From: Gottfriedia acidiceleris
Lineage (GTDB): Bacteria; Bacillota; Bacilli; Bacillales; Bacillaceae_G
Reading direction: 5' to 3'
Assembly (NCBI RefSeq): GCF_002128425.1
Contig: NZ_NESS01000002.1
Span: forward strand, 186,001-250,000
DNA: 64,000 nt
Under the pieces are notes generated by a model. The model saw only the letters and a list, made by a program, of their open reading frames with translations. It did not search any database and was not told where the DNA came from. Of the stretch, positions 40,979 through 50,355 are shown piece by piece. Each line of letters opens with the position of its first letter. The stretch's first letter is position 1. The translations under genes were made by a program, and so were the position numbers.

Positions 40979-41068
40979 ATGGCAGCATTAACTAAAAGTA
41001 AAATGTCGTGAGTAGATTCGATTAAGTATGCTCAACAACACTTAGCAAACGAGAGGACATATTTGTAA
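40979..41068 (+). pseudogene. DUF202/YidH-like N-terminal fragment
   Basis: MAALTKSKMS, an in-frame TGA, then VDSIKYAQQHLANERTYL and a stop. QQHLANERTxL is the hallmark of DUF202 (YidH) membrane proteins, whose three helices are missing here. GGAGTGG precedes the ATG. The remnant has one internal stop and a 3' deletion. Confidence 0.6.
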
Positions 41069-41146
41069 AGATAGTACACAACCTGAAAATCTTTACCCTC
41101 ATCACAAAATAGTAGGAATTGTTAATGGGTACGATGAAGAAAATAT

Positions 41147-41584
41147 GTGGTTAAATATTCCTCTCAACCACAAGCTAAAAAAATACCAAAAAGGTTCATT
41201 GCTAATACTGATCAAAAAGATGGTGATGTAATTAGTTATCAATTATTGTCAGGAGACTACATTCTACTAAAAGTAATACTCATTATTGAAGAATGGACTG
41301 GTGATAGATATACTCTATTTGAAATTTGTGATTGGCGAGGTAAAGTGATCCCTACAAAAGAATACATTAGTCGATTGCAACTTAAAGAATGGATTTGGGA
41401 AAATGGGGATAGAGAACTTATTAAATTAGTAGTTTATCAAGCAGTAAAAAGAGATGATCCTTCTAATAGAATTAAGAAAGTAGCTGAAAAAATAGATGCC
41501 ATTTTAGATAAGGATCCCCCTCATAGGTTAATTACTTGGAAGGAGTTAGATAAAAAATTAGAGCAATTTTATCAATTAAAATAA
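41147..41584 (+). CDS. Hypothetical protein, possibly 5'-truncated
   Basis: 145 codons from a GTG, with no ribosome binding site at the start. Beta-rich start (GDVISYQLLSGDYILLKVIL, DRYTLFEICDWRG) and helical end. The IEEWTGDRYTLFEI and LQLKEWIWENGD segments resemble small uncharacterised cassette-type proteins. It is followed 15 bp later by half unit U34, so it is likely a cassette gene that lost its 5' region. Confidence 0.5.
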   Translation: MVKYSSQPQAKKIPKRFIANTDQKDGDVISYQLLSGDYILLKVILIIEEWTGDRYTLFEICDWRGKVIPTKEYISRLQLKEWIWENGDRELIKLVVYQAVKRDDPSNRIKKVAEKIDAILDKDPPHRLITWKELDKKLEQFYQLK

Positions 41585-41598
41585 CAAGTATTTATTTT

Positions 41599-41630
41599 CT
41601 TCTTATTCAACTAAATGATGCGTTAGTTTT
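41599..41630 (+). repeat. Half unit U34 (box 1)
   Basis: TTCTTATTCAACTAA (to 41614), centre ATGATGCG, TTAGTTT. No hairpin or box 2 follows. Confidence 0.72.
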
Positions 41631-42408
41631 AACTGATCTTTTGCTTAAACAAATGTGAATAAAATGCAATTGTAGCTGAAAAGAGTGCAATTATAACAGT
41701 AGGTAGTAATGAACTTTTTACGAAAACAACTCAGGTGAGAATTGATCAACATTATTCCATAAATTAGATGGATTTGAAAAATTCATTCGAAATTTTTATT
41801 TATATAATGTTTAATCGAATATATAAATGATAAATATTCAAAGCATAAAGGGTAAAACACTTGTATAATCCTAAAGTGTTCTTCTATTAGTTGCGGTTGG
41901 CACTAATGGCAAATGCCATAATCTAAATCCCCGCAGCAGGGAAGGAAATCTTAGATTTAGAAACAGTTTCAAACTGGAAATATGAACAGAATAATCACAA
42001 GAAAATTTGTAAAGATCCTCGAATAGAAAAACTTCTTGAATATCGCAAAGGTTTTAAGACTGTTTATAATAAAGAAGTAAAGGAAGTTCGAAAAGACGAT
42101 TATCGAAAATATCGGAAACGAATGAACCATTTAATCAGAATTGAAAAATACGAACTAATTCACAAATATAAAAAAACTAGTGGTTGGTTGACATGGTAGT
42201 AATGAATGAATTTAGTCTTTATTAAACTATAAATAATTATTTGGAAGGACTTATCTTATAAAAATAATAAGTCCTTCTTTTAATTCTAAAACTTCAGAAT
42301 TATATGTTATATTTGTATGAGACGAAGTGAAATGATAATGATTTAAGTGAATTCTAAAAGTGTTTTTAAAAATTTGACACAACTATGAGAATCGAAGGGA
42401 GATTAAGG
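41631..42408. other. Degenerate region with a coding remnant
   Basis: No intact gene. At 41930-42199 a startless + strand frame (AAGKEILDLETVSNW... to IRIEKYELIHKYKKTSGWLTW, ending TAG) looks like the 3' part of a lost gene of unknown family. Confidence 0.4.
42243..42281 (+). terminator. Rho-independent terminator
   Basis: GAAGGACTTAT pairs with ATAAGTCCTTC, then TTTT; closes the remnant region. Confidence 0.75.
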
Positions 42409-42912
42409 ATGGAAATTCGAAAATTAACAATTAAAGATTTACCTGAATTTATTCGATTAAGAAGTGAAGGGTTAAAATTATCACCAGAAGCTTTTGGTGA
42501 AAGTTTAACAGAATATGAGAGTAAATCAATGGAACAGCATACGAATAATTTTCCTAAAACGTACGATAATTTTATTATTGGTGCATTCGACAAAGATGTA
42601 CTTGTAGGGGTTGCAGGCTTCTTCCAAAAAAGATCTGAAAAAATGAAACATAAAGGAACAATTTGGGGAATGTATGTTACACCAGATTACCGTGGTAAAG
42701 GTGTTGGAAAAAATGTTTTAAGTCAAGCGATTCAGGATGCAATGGAAATTGAAGAAATTTTACAAATTGAATTAGCAGTCATTTCATCGAATCAGTCTGC
42801 AAAAAGACTTTATGAGACTGTAGGATTTGAAAGCTTTGGAACAGAAAAAAGAGCATTATATGTAAATGGTGAATTTTATGATGAGGACCACATGGTTAAG
42901 ATTATTAAATAG
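42409..42912 (+). CDS. GNAT acetyltransferase
   Basis: About 167 residues. Acetyl-CoA-binding loop PDYRGKGVGKNVLSQAI near residues 88-104 and NQSAKRLYETVGFESFG near 130. The ATG at 42409 is chosen because GGGAGATTAAGG lies directly upstream; the frame opens eight codons earlier. Starts MEIRKLTIKDLPEFIRLRSEG, as in many Bacillus GNATs. Substrate unknown. Single gene with its own terminator. Confidence 0.9.
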   Translation: MEIRKLTIKDLPEFIRLRSEGLKLSPEAFGESLTEYESKSMEQHTNNFPKTYDNFIIGAFDKDVLVGVAGFFQKRSEKMKHKGTIWGMYVTPDYRGKGVGKNVLSQAIQDAMEIEEILQIELAVISSNQSAKRLYETVGFESFGTEKRALYVNGEFYDEDHMVKIIK

Positions 42913-42920
42913 AAGGAAGA

Positions 42921-42956
42921 GATGATCAAATGAATGGTTTGATCGTCTTTTTTTTG
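42921..42956 (+). terminator. Rho-independent terminator
   Basis: GATGATCAAA/TTTGATCGTC hairpin with eight T, after the GNAT gene. Confidence 0.85.
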
Positions 42957-42975
42957 TAAAAACATCTAACCATAA

Positions 42976-43656
42976 TTGATAATTTTGATTGTAAATGTTG
43001 GATTATTGTTAGCCTTAGTAGGTGGATTTTTAGATGGGTATAATTTTATTAGCAGAGACGGTGTGTTTGCCAATGCACAAACGGGAAATCTTGTTCTATT
43101 AGCAATCAATCTATCTTATGGGAGCTGGAAAAACTCTGTTGCATATATTCTTCCTATTATCGCCTTTATTTCAGGTGTATTGGTTGCTGAAACTGTTAAA
43201 CATCCACGTTTAAAAGAGCTATTATACAGTTATAGAAGGTCGATCCTTATATTAGAGTGTATTGTTTTAATAATTGTAGGGGGATTACCTAGTAGTGTAC
43301 CTAATTTAGTTGTAACAGTTTGCATTTCCTTTGTCTCGTCATTACAAATTTCAACCTTTACTCATTTAGATAAATGGACATACAATTCAACAATGACAAC
43401 TGGTAATATAAGAATTGCATCACAGGCGGCATATACTGCATTTATAAATCATGACAAAGAAGCCAAAACGAAATTTAAAAAGTTTTTCGTAATTATCATA
43501 TCGTTTTCTTTTGGTGCATTTTTCGGAAGTATTTCTACAAAGTATATTGGTAATCAATCTGTTTGGATTGCCGCAGGAGTATTATTAATCGCGTTAATTT
43601 TATATCATAAAGACAAAGGTTATTTTAGAAAGAAATTACATTTATGTAAAAAATGA
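42976..43656 (+). CDS. DUF1275 (YoaK-like) membrane protein
   Basis: 226 residues with about six helices. DUF1275 features: LLLALVGGFLDGYNFISRDGVFANAQTGNLVLLA near the start (GGFLDGYNF and NAQTGN), then SSLQISTFTHL and TTGNIRIA in the second half. The TTG start has no good ribosome binding site, so the beginning may be slightly altered. Function unknown. Terminator directly after. Confidence 0.85.
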   Translation: MIILIVNVGLLLALVGGFLDGYNFISRDGVFANAQTGNLVLLAINLSYGSWKNSVAYILPIIAFISGVLVAETVKHPRLKELLYSYRRSILILECIVLIIVGGLPSSVPNLVVTVCISFVSSLQISTFTHLDKWTYNSTMTTGNIRIASQAAYTAFINHDKEAKTKFKKFFVIIISFSFGAFFGSISTKYIGNQSVWIAAGVLLIALILYHKDKGYFRKKLHLCKK

Positions 43657-43681
43657 GCCCTGTTTCAGGCTCATTTTTTTT
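43653..43681 (+). terminator. Rho-independent terminator
   Basis: ATGAGCC...GGCTCAT with T run between two convergent genes. Confidence 0.8.
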
Positions 43682-43701
43682 GCGTAGACCAGTTATTTAA
43701 T

Positions 43702-44406
43702 TTACTTGAAAAATTGAATTAAACAAACAAAAATAAGTGCAAATAAAATAGAAGGTAGCATATTTCCAATTTTTATTTTTACTAATCCTAATGAATTCAA
43801 ACCAAGAGCAATTAATAAAATTCCTCCTGTACCTGAGATTTCGGCAATAATTGAATCTAATAAATGCTGTGTTACTAGATTCGGTACGAAAGATGCAAAA
43901 ATGGCAATAAATCCTTGATAGATTAAAACTGGGACAGCAGAGAGTAACACGCCAATTCCAAGAGTCGAAGTTAAAATGATTGATAGAAAACCGTCCATCA
44001 TTGATTTTGTATATAAAATTTCATGATTATGACGTAGACCGCTATCTAGTGCTCCGAGTATTGCCATCGCACCGACACAGAATAATAAAGTGGAAGTTAC
44101 AAATCCTTTCGAAATAGAACCCTCACTTTTCGAATGGAACTTACTTTCTATAAAATCACCTAACTGATCTAATTTACTTTCAATATCTAACCATTCACCT
44201 ACAACTGCACCTAATGATAAGCTGAAAACAACGATTAGAATTTGATTTGTTTTCATCGCTAAAGTAAATCCTATAACGATAATTACGAGAGAAATTGACT
44301 GAGTTACTAGGTTTTTCATTCGATCTGGAATTCTTTTAATAAACAAACCTAGTAAAGAGCCAAGAATAATAGCTGCTGCATTAACAATTGAACCGAGTAG
44401 TACCAT
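43702..44406 (-). CDS. DUF554 (YqgA-like) membrane protein
   Basis: 234 residues with six to seven helices. DUF554 hallmarks: GSIVNAAAIILGSLLGL at the N-terminus, LSLGAVVGEWLDIE, CVGAMAILGALDSGLRHNHEILYTKSMMDG (CVGAMAILGALDSGL part is diagnostic) and EISGTGGILLIALGLN. AAAGGGGAT precedes the ATG. Possibly a transporter; function unproven. It is downstream of, and probably co-transcribed with, the oxidoreductase gene (26 bp gap). Confidence 0.9.
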   Translation of the reverse strand: MVLLGSIVNAAAIILGSLLGLFIKRIPDRMKNLVTQSISLVIIVIGFTLAMKTNQILIVVFSLSLGAVVGEWLDIESKLDQLGDFIESKFHSKSEGSISKGFVTSTLLFCVGAMAILGALDSGLRHNHEILYTKSMMDGFLSIILTSTLGIGVLLSAVPVLIYQGFIAIFASFVPNLVTQHLLDSIIAEISGTGGILLIALGLNSLGLVKIKIGNMLPSILFALIFVCLIQFFK

Positions 44407-44432
44407 GATTATCCCCTTTAATTTGCATATAA

Positions 44433-45407
44433 TTAATTTATTTTTAAGACTATTTTTCCGATATTTAAATTGTTCTCCATTCGAGTATGCGCTTCATTCA
44501 CGTCATGCCAGCTATACACTGAATCGATAACCGGTTTTATTTTCTTATTCGTAAAAAGTGGTAAAACATATTTTTTAAATTGATTCGTTAAATAGATTTT
44601 TTGCTCAAGTGTTTGTGAACGCAAAGTACTCCCTATAATGGAAATTCTCTTTGTCAAAAGTGGTAATAAGTTCACATCGTTCACTTTAACGCCACCCATT
44701 GTACCAATCAAAATCAGCCTACCGTTTCTGTTTAATGAGTGTAAGTTTTGATGGAAATAAGATGCTCCAATAAAATCTAAAATGACATCTACACCAGCAT
44801 GATCAGTAACTTTTTCGACCACAGTTTTAAAATCTTCATTTTTATAGTTAATCACATGATTTGCACCTAAATCAGTACAAGCTGCAAGTTTCATTTCATT
44901 CCCGGCAGTAACGATTGAACTTGCACCAAATTCTCTTGCAAGCTGAATTGCAGCGGTTCCAACACCACTTGCTCCGGCATGAATTAAAACAGTCTCATTT
45001 TCTTTTAATCTACCTAATTCAAATAAATTTAAATAAGCTGTCAAAAACACTTCTGGAATAGCCGCAGCCTCTTCGAACGAAAAATGATTTGGAATTGAAA
45101 TAGCCAAATCTGAAGGGATGGAAACATACTGCGCATAACCACCGCCTGGCAATAAGCTACAAACGCGATCGCCAATTTTCCAATTTGTAACATTTGCCCC
45201 AACTTGCTCAATAATCCCGGCCATCTCTAACCCTAAAATTGGAGACGCACCTTTTGGTACGGGATACTTACCATGTTTTTGAAGTAAGTCAGCTCTATTA
45301 ATAGCCGTAGCATGAACTTTAACAAGTAGTTCATTCTCACCTAAAACAGGCATATGATAATCGTCAATAAATAGATGCTTTGATTCATCAATTTGAACTG
45401 CCTTCAT
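44433..45407 (-). CDS. NAD(P)H:quinone oxidoreductase (MDR family)
   Basis: 324 residues, medium-chain dehydrogenase without the structural zinc lobe. N-terminal GroES-like domain with ATAINRADLLQKHGKYP; nucleotide-binding motif HAGASGVGTAAIQLAREFGA near residue 145; TAGNEMKL and HVINYKNEDF follow. This matches the QOR/PIG3-like quinone reductases using NADPH. TAAAGGTAGG precedes the ATG. Transcribed with the DUF554 gene. Confidence 0.92.
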   Translation of the reverse strand: MKAVQIDESKHLFIDDYHMPVLGENELLVKVHATAINRADLLQKHGKYPVPKGASPILGLEMAGIIEQVGANVTNWKIGDRVCSLLPGGGYAQYVSIPSDLAISIPNHFSFEEAAAIPEVFLTAYLNLFELGRLKENETVLIHAGASGVGTAAIQLAREFGASSIVTAGNEMKLAACTDLGANHVINYKNEDFKTVVEKVTDHAGVDVILDFIGASYFHQNLHSLNRNGRLILIGTMGGVKVNDVNLLPLLTKRISIIGSTLRSQTLEQKIYLTNQFKKYVLPLFTNKKIKPVIDSVYSWHDVNEAHTRMENNLNIGKIVLKIN

Positions 45408-45626
45408 TCTAAAAACCTACCTTTAATTTAGATAATTCTTATCATACTATATAACTAATCGAAAGAATATTTTAAAAACTTGGATTGAAGAAATTTGTCT
45501 ATTTTCTTAACACAATTCCTTACTCATTCTTTTTTTAGTAATTTTAGGGAAAAAAATTAAAAAAACCCCCGAACTATAAGTTGTTTTTAAGTGTATATAG
45601 AGTAAGAACTGAAAGGAGAAGAACTA

Positions 45627-46193
45627 GTGCCTGAAAGTATAAACAAAGATCGTTTAGAAGAATTGTTTAATAATCACTCGTCAATGGTGTATCGCACAGC
45701 TTACTTTTTAACTAAATCAAAAGTAATGTCAGATGATATTACACAAGAGACTTTCATTCGTATCATAAAAAAATTTCATTTGTATGATCAAACAAAACCG
45801 ATTGAACCTTGGATTTATCGAATGACAGTAAATATCACCCGTAATATGATACGTAAACAAAAAATTAAGAAACTTTTTGGCATTAACCATGATGTACTAG
45901 CTGAAAATGACGTTGTTCAATCGATTTTACAAAATGAAATGGAAGAACAATTATGGAAAGAGATAAACTTATTATCAGAGAAGAGTATGGAAGTGATCGT
46001 TCTTCATTATTATCTAGAACTCAAATTGGATGAAGTGGCGGATTCTTTAAATATTCCAATCGGTACATGTAAATCAAGGCTTAATTACGCACTGACAAAA
46101 TTAAGAAATCGTTTATCAAAAAACGAACTGTTTAAAGTAGAACAAAAACTTAAAGGGAGAGAACTAAATGGAGGAAAACAATCCTATTTCTGA
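45627..46193 (+). CDS. ECF-type RNA polymerase sigma factor
   Basis: 188 residues. Region 2: HSSMVYRTAYFLTKSKVMSDDITQETFIRII; region 4: LDEVADSLNIPIGTCKSRLNYALTKLRNRL. GTG start with AAAGGAGAAG. It resembles the Bacillus SigX/SigY-type ECF group; the exact subgroup is not clear. It overlaps the next gene by 26 bp and heads a three-gene operon. Confidence 0.92.
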   Translation: MPESINKDRLEELFNNHSSMVYRTAYFLTKSKVMSDDITQETFIRIIKKFHLYDQTKPIEPWIYRMTVNITRNMIRKQKIKKLFGINHDVLAENDVVQSILQNEMEEQLWKEINLLSEKSMEVIVLHYYLELKLDEVADSLNIPIGTCKSRLNYALTKLRNRLSKNELFKVEQKLKGRELNGGKQSYF

Positions 46194-46683
46194 AATTAAA
46201 CAAACACTTCAGAAGAAATTAGATCATCATAATCCTTCCGTCACATATCATCAAATATGGAATAAAGCAAATTCAAAAATGGGCAATAATCGAATCAGAA
46301 AGACGTTCGTTTCAGTTGGTATTCTTTTATTTTTGACATTTAGTATTTATATTTTTTCCCCTATTAAAAACGCACAAAAGAAAGAGTTAGGCATTAAAAG
46401 TGAATATAAAAGTACTTCTGCAGATGACTCTACTGGACTATTAATTGTTAACGGGGTTAGGTATCGGTTTGAAGGAATTATAAATAATAAAGAATTTACT
46501 CTTAATCAACAAATTGGTGTAATCCAGGAAGTTGTTAAAGATAATACAATTCCGAAAGTCAATTTTTCGTCAAATATGTTAAAAGTTGGCGATAAAATTT
46601 ACTTAACAAATGAGGATTCAAAAGTCATTATAGTTAGACAAGAGGATGGAACAATCTTAAAGTTTATAGAAACTAAAAAATGA
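46168..46683 (+). CDS. Membrane protein, likely anti-sigma partner
   Basis: 171 residues: cytoplasmic N-terminus of about 45 residues, one helix (about 48-66, TFVSVGILLFLTFSIYIF), extracellular domain with a beta-rich core. AAAGGGAG precedes the ATG, inside the end of the sigma gene. The call rests on overlap and topology; no ZAS zinc motif is seen. Confidence 0.78.
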   Translation: MEENNPISEIKQTLQKKLDHHNPSVTYHQIWNKANSKMGNNRIRKTFVSVGILLFLTFSIYIFSPIKNAQKKELGIKSEYKSTSADDSTGLLIVNGVRYRFEGIINNKEFTLNQQIGVIQEVVKDNTIPKVNFSSNMLKVGDKIYLTNEDSKVIIVRQEDGTILKFIETKK

Positions 46684-46746
46684 TTGATTTTTTAAAAGAA
46701 AAATAGGATTCTTTAAAGTCTAATTTGAAATAAGGGAGTGTCCAAA

Positions 46747-47214
46747 ATGTCAAAATGGTTAAGTGCATCTGTACTTCTTTTGTTTCTTATTCTCACAGGA
46801 TGTTTAGCATATTATGGTTTCAAAGGCAATAAGCCTCCAAAAACAATAGTTCAAGTAGGGAATCATACATATGATACGAAGTTAGGTACTTATTGTTGGA
46901 GTATGAAAGGAGAAGGGGAATGCGTCGATACGGCTGGTCCAGTTGAACTATTAGAGGGTGAAAAGCCGATTGAAGTAAAACCTGGTGAAAACGTTAGAAT
47001 GATAATGAACTATAGTCCTAAACCAAACGAAATCCACTTAACTCAAATAAATAACGGTAAAGAAAGTGAAATAGTAGTAGTGAAGAATCAATTTTCAGCA
47101 CCTATTAATAAAGGAGTATACTATTATTCATATGGAGTATGGTGGTTGAATAAAAAAGATGAACACTTATCAAATGGCGATGCTTCTTATGTTTTTGCTT
47201 TAGAGGTAAAATAG
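46747..47214 (+). CDS. Predicted lipoprotein of the sigma operon
   Basis: About 155 residues. Signal peptide MSKWLSASVLLLFLILTGC with lipobox LTGC; the ATG at 46747 with AAGGGAG upstream is better than the GTG three codons earlier. The mature part contains TYCWSMKGEGECVD, with two cysteines that could form a disulphide. Probably a sensor or target of the ECF system; inferred from position. Confidence 0.75.
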   Translation: MSKWLSASVLLLFLILTGCLAYYGFKGNKPPKTIVQVGNHTYDTKLGTYCWSMKGEGECVDTAGPVELLEGEKPIEVKPGENVRMIMNYSPKPNEIHLTQINNGKESEIVVVKNQFSAPINKGVYYYSYGVWWLNKKDEHLSNGDASYVFALEVK

Positions 47215-47237
47215 ATAGTTTTTGTTTGATTAAGAAA

Positions 47238-47274
47238 GGGTATGTTTTGTAAAAAAATTAATCAAAACATACCC
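47238..47274. terminator. Bidirectional terminator
   Basis: GGGTATGTTTTG pairs with CAAAACATACCC, between the lipoprotein gene and a converging GNAT gene. Confidence 0.85.
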
Positions 47275-47290
47275 TAAAATAAAATGCTCA

Positions 47291-47803
47291 TTATTCTTCA
47301 GTAGGATTTTTTGGTCCATCAAGATCTAATTGATAAAAGGCCAAGTCAAGCCATCTATTGAATTTATAGCCAGCCTTTTTAATTGTGCCTGAATATACAA
47401 ACCCAAAGTTTTTATGCATAGCAATACTTTTTTCATTATCTGCATCAATTCCAGCAATTAAAGTCATATACTCTCGTTCTTTGGCAATAGAGATTAATTC
47501 TTTCATTAATGAAGTGGCAATTCCCTTTTTTCTGTATTCTCTATTTACATATACGGAATGCTCAATCGAATATTTATAAGCCGGCCATGCTCTAAAAGGA
47601 CCGAATGTAGCAAAGCCAACGACTTTTTGATCAAGTTCGAAGACTAGGATCGGATACCCTTCATCTATCTTTTGTTCAAACCAAATTTTTCTACTTTCAA
47701 GGGTTTGAGGGTTATACGAATACACAGCAGTTGTATTAAGAATGGCATCGTTATAAATTTCTAAAATGTCGCCTAAATCGTTTTGAGTAGCTTCCCTAAT
47801 CAT
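47291..47803 (-). CDS. GNAT acetyltransferase (phosphinothricin acetyltransferase-like)
   Basis: 170 residues. MIREATQNDLGDILEIYNDAILNTTAVY and GYPILVFELDQKVVGFATFGPFRAWPAYKYSIEHSVYV (given in part: FGPFRAWPAY, EHSVYV) are typical of the PAT/YwnH group, with acetyl-CoA loop YRKKGIATSLMKEL. Probably acetylates amino-acid-like amines. GGGGGAAAG precedes the ATG. Confidence 0.9.
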   Translation of the reverse strand: MIREATQNDLGDILEIYNDAILNTTAVYSYNPQTLESRKIWFEQKIDEGYPILVFELDQKVVGFATFGPFRAWPAYKYSIEHSVYVNREYRKKGIATSLMKELISIAKEREYMTLIAGIDADNEKSIAMHKNFGFVYSGTIKKAGYKFNRWLDLAFYQLDLDGPKNPTEE

Positions 47804-48170
47804 TTTTTTCTTTCCCCCAAATTTAATTTGTTATTTCTTCTTATTTTAGAACTTTTTGTACAAAGCGTAAAATTAAAATTTACATTATAAAGCTTTGTAT
47901 CCTTGGTTAACGATCCTTCCATAGTGCGAATAGAGGATAATCAATTTTCGATAATCTTCCATTTCATTATTTGAAATGTTTGTTCAAGAAGGAATCTAAT
48001 CTATTTTCGTTGAATTAATTACAAATTGAATTTTCATACCAATGTAAACTAGTGGGCAAAAATAATTATTTAGGTAGTTGGTTTAAATGAAAGTTTAATT
48101 GACTTAGAGTTAAATAGAGAAATAGCAGTTGAATTTCTTAAGGTAAGATCAAAGGAGCGAGGAAGTTAAA
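47804..48170. other. Intergenic region, divergent promoters
   Basis: About 370 bp between divergent genes. I see no gene, repeat or RNA structure in it. Confidence 0.5.
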
Positions 48171-49001
48171 ATGAATCAATCCTATTTTTATTTAAAACTT
48201 GAAACACATCAATTACATATGTCTTATAAAAATGAAAAACGTCGCGTGCGTGTTTTATTGCCGAAAAATTATGATAAAGATGTGGCTGAAAATTATCCAG
48301 TTGTCTATATGCATGATGGACAAAATATTTTCTACAGTAGTGAATCATATAGCGGGTATTCGTGGAAAGTTATTCCGGCAATTAAACAAAACCCCGATTT
48401 ACCGAAAATGATTGTTGTTGGGATCGATAACGGTGGTCAAGACCGAATTAATGAATATACGCCTTGGAAAATTACTGAAAGTCCACTTCCTGAAGATTTT
48501 GAATTAGGTGGAAGAGGCGTGGAGTTTGCTGATTTTGTCATGACAGTAGTGAAGCCGTTTATCGATAAGCAATACCGAACTAAATCAGATAAATATCATA
48601 CAGCGATGATTGGTAGTTCACTTGGAGGAAATATTTCGGCTTTTATGGGTGTTGAATATAAAGACCAAATTGGTTGTTTAGGCATTTTTTCTTTAGCCAA
48701 TTGGATTACAAGTAAAGCATTTGATAGTTATATCGCTAAAGAAGTGTTGGATCCTGAACAACGTGTATACATTCAAGTTGGAACTCAGGAAGGCGATGAT
48801 GCTGATCGACAATTGATGTACGGTAATATGAAGCAGGCGTATATCGATTGCTCGATTAAGTATTATAAACAACTAATAAAAGGATCTGTTCCAATTGATC
48901 GCATTCGTTTAAATATTTTTGCGGATGAAGTACATGATGAAAAAGCTTGGGCAAAACACCTGCCAGAATGTTTACGTTTCTTAAGTGAAAAGTGGTCCTA
49001 A
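48171..49001 (+). CDS. Esterase (alpha/beta hydrolase-fold), YbbA-like
   Basis: 276 residues. VLLPKNYDK...YPVVYMHDGQNIFY near residues 27-55 and nucleophile motif GSSLGGN near 143 mark the esterase-D/Fes-like family; an aspartate and the late EVHDEKAW histidine complete the triad. No signal peptide, so cytoplasmic. First of three genes (esterase, ATP-grasp, esterase) reading the same way. CAAAGGAGCGAGG precedes the ATG. Confidence 0.9.
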   Translation: MNQSYFYLKLETHQLHMSYKNEKRRVRVLLPKNYDKDVAENYPVVYMHDGQNIFYSSESYSGYSWKVIPAIKQNPDLPKMIVVGIDNGGQDRINEYTPWKITESPLPEDFELGGRGVEFADFVMTVVKPFIDKQYRTKSDKYHTAMIGSSLGGNISAFMGVEYKDQIGCLGIFSLANWITSKAFDSYIAKEVLDPEQRVYIQVGTQEGDDADRQLMYGNMKQAYIDCSIKYYKQLIKGSVPIDRIRLNIFADEVHDEKAWAKHLPECLRFLSEKWS

Positions 49002-49150
49002 ATGAACTGAATGATAATATTTGACTTAAATTAGGTTATGAGAGGGATCTATCACTTTTTTTTAAAAAGCTTACATAGATATTAAATTGAAATAATTGTA
49101 CCTTAGTTGTAAAAATAATTTATTTTTGATATTAAGAAAGGAGCTTTTTC

Positions 49151-50338
49151 ATGAATTATATTTTGATATCACCATATTATCCAGTTAATTTTCAGTCATT
49201 TGCTCTACGTTTAAAAGATGCAGGTGTCAATGTATTAGGAATTGGCGAAGAGCCATATGACCAATTAGGTTCCGAATTACAAAACGCTTTAACAGAATAT
49301 TATCGAGTGAATAATTTAGAAGATTTAGATGAAGTGAAACGTGCAGTTGCATTTTTATTTTATAAACATGGTCCGATTGATCGCATTGAATCTAATAACG
49401 AATACTGGTTAGAACTTGATGCACAGTTGCGTGAGCAATTTAACGTGTACGGCAATAAAACGAGTGACTTGAAAAAAGTTAAATATAAATCTGAAATGAA
49501 AAAGCTGTTTAAAAAAGCAGGTGTGCCGGTTGTAGATGGTAAAGTCGTTAAAACTAAAAAGGAGTTATCTATTGCCATTGATGAATTAGGACTGCCAGTT
49601 ATCGCTAAACCGGATAATGGTGTTGGAACAGCTGCAACCTTTAAATTATGTTCAGAAGAGGCTGTATCCCATTTTGAAGAAGTATGGGATGAAGAACAAG
49701 TGTACTTCATAGAACCATATGTCGAAGGAGGCATGCTTTGTACATTTGATGGTTTAGTGGATCAAAAAGGGAACATTGTTTTCCAAACAAGCTTTACATA
49801 TAATGTGCCAACTCTGGAACTCGTAAATGGTCAATTGGATTTAGCTTATATTATTCAAAAAGAAATTGATCCAAAACTCGAAACTTATGGAAAGGCGATT
49901 GTAAAAGCTTTTGGAATGAAAGAACGCTTTTTCCATATTGAGTTTTTTAAATTAGAAGATGGGGATTATGTAGCACTTGAATATAATAACCGATTGGCTG
50001 GTGGCTACACGATCGATATGTATAATTTTGCGTACTCCATTGATTTATTTGCTCAGTATGCTTCTATTGTAACAGGGGGAGAATTTAAGGAGTCTGATGT
50101 CGAAAACCAGTTTTGTGTCGGTGTAACACAGCGTGATGCGTATGAGTATAACCATGATACAAATGCTATTAATGAACGATTTGGCGACAGTGTGAAATTT
50201 GAAAAGCGTATTCCAGATGCGTTTGCAAAACTACAAGGAAATCAATTTTATGCGATTAATGCAGATACCCAGGAAGAAGTCGATGACATAATCAGTTTTG
50301 TACATGAACGAAAAAATTGCAGCGTTGTAAACGTATAG
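49151..50338 (+). CDS. ATP-grasp ligase
   Basis: 395 residues. ATP-grasp core: TKKELSIAIDELGLPVIAKPDNGVGTAATFKL around residues 138-168 (LPVIAKPDNGVG is the P-loop-like part), VYFIEPYVEGGMLCTFDG, and metal-binding HIEFFKLEDGDYVALEYNNRLAGG near 278-300 (key E and N). Joins a carboxylate to an amine or thiol with ATP. The substrate is unknown; flanking esterases suggest an ester-containing or activated product. GAAAGGAGC precedes the ATG. Confidence 0.9.
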   Translation: MNYILISPYYPVNFQSFALRLKDAGVNVLGIGEEPYDQLGSELQNALTEYYRVNNLEDLDEVKRAVAFLFYKHGPIDRIESNNEYWLELDAQLREQFNVYGNKTSDLKKVKYKSEMKKLFKKAGVPVVDGKVVKTKKELSIAIDELGLPVIAKPDNGVGTAATFKLCSEEAVSHFEEVWDEEQVYFIEPYVEGGMLCTFDGLVDQKGNIVFQTSFTYNVPTLELVNGQLDLAYIIQKEIDPKLETYGKAIVKAFGMKERFFHIEFFKLEDGDYVALEYNNRLAGGYTIDMYNFAYSIDLFAQYASIVTGGEFKESDVENQFCVGVTQRDAYEYNHDTNAINERFGDSVKFEKRIPDAFAKLQGNQFYAINADTQEEVDDIISFVHERKNCSVVNV

Positions 50339-50355
50339 GAATAGGAGATTTAGCT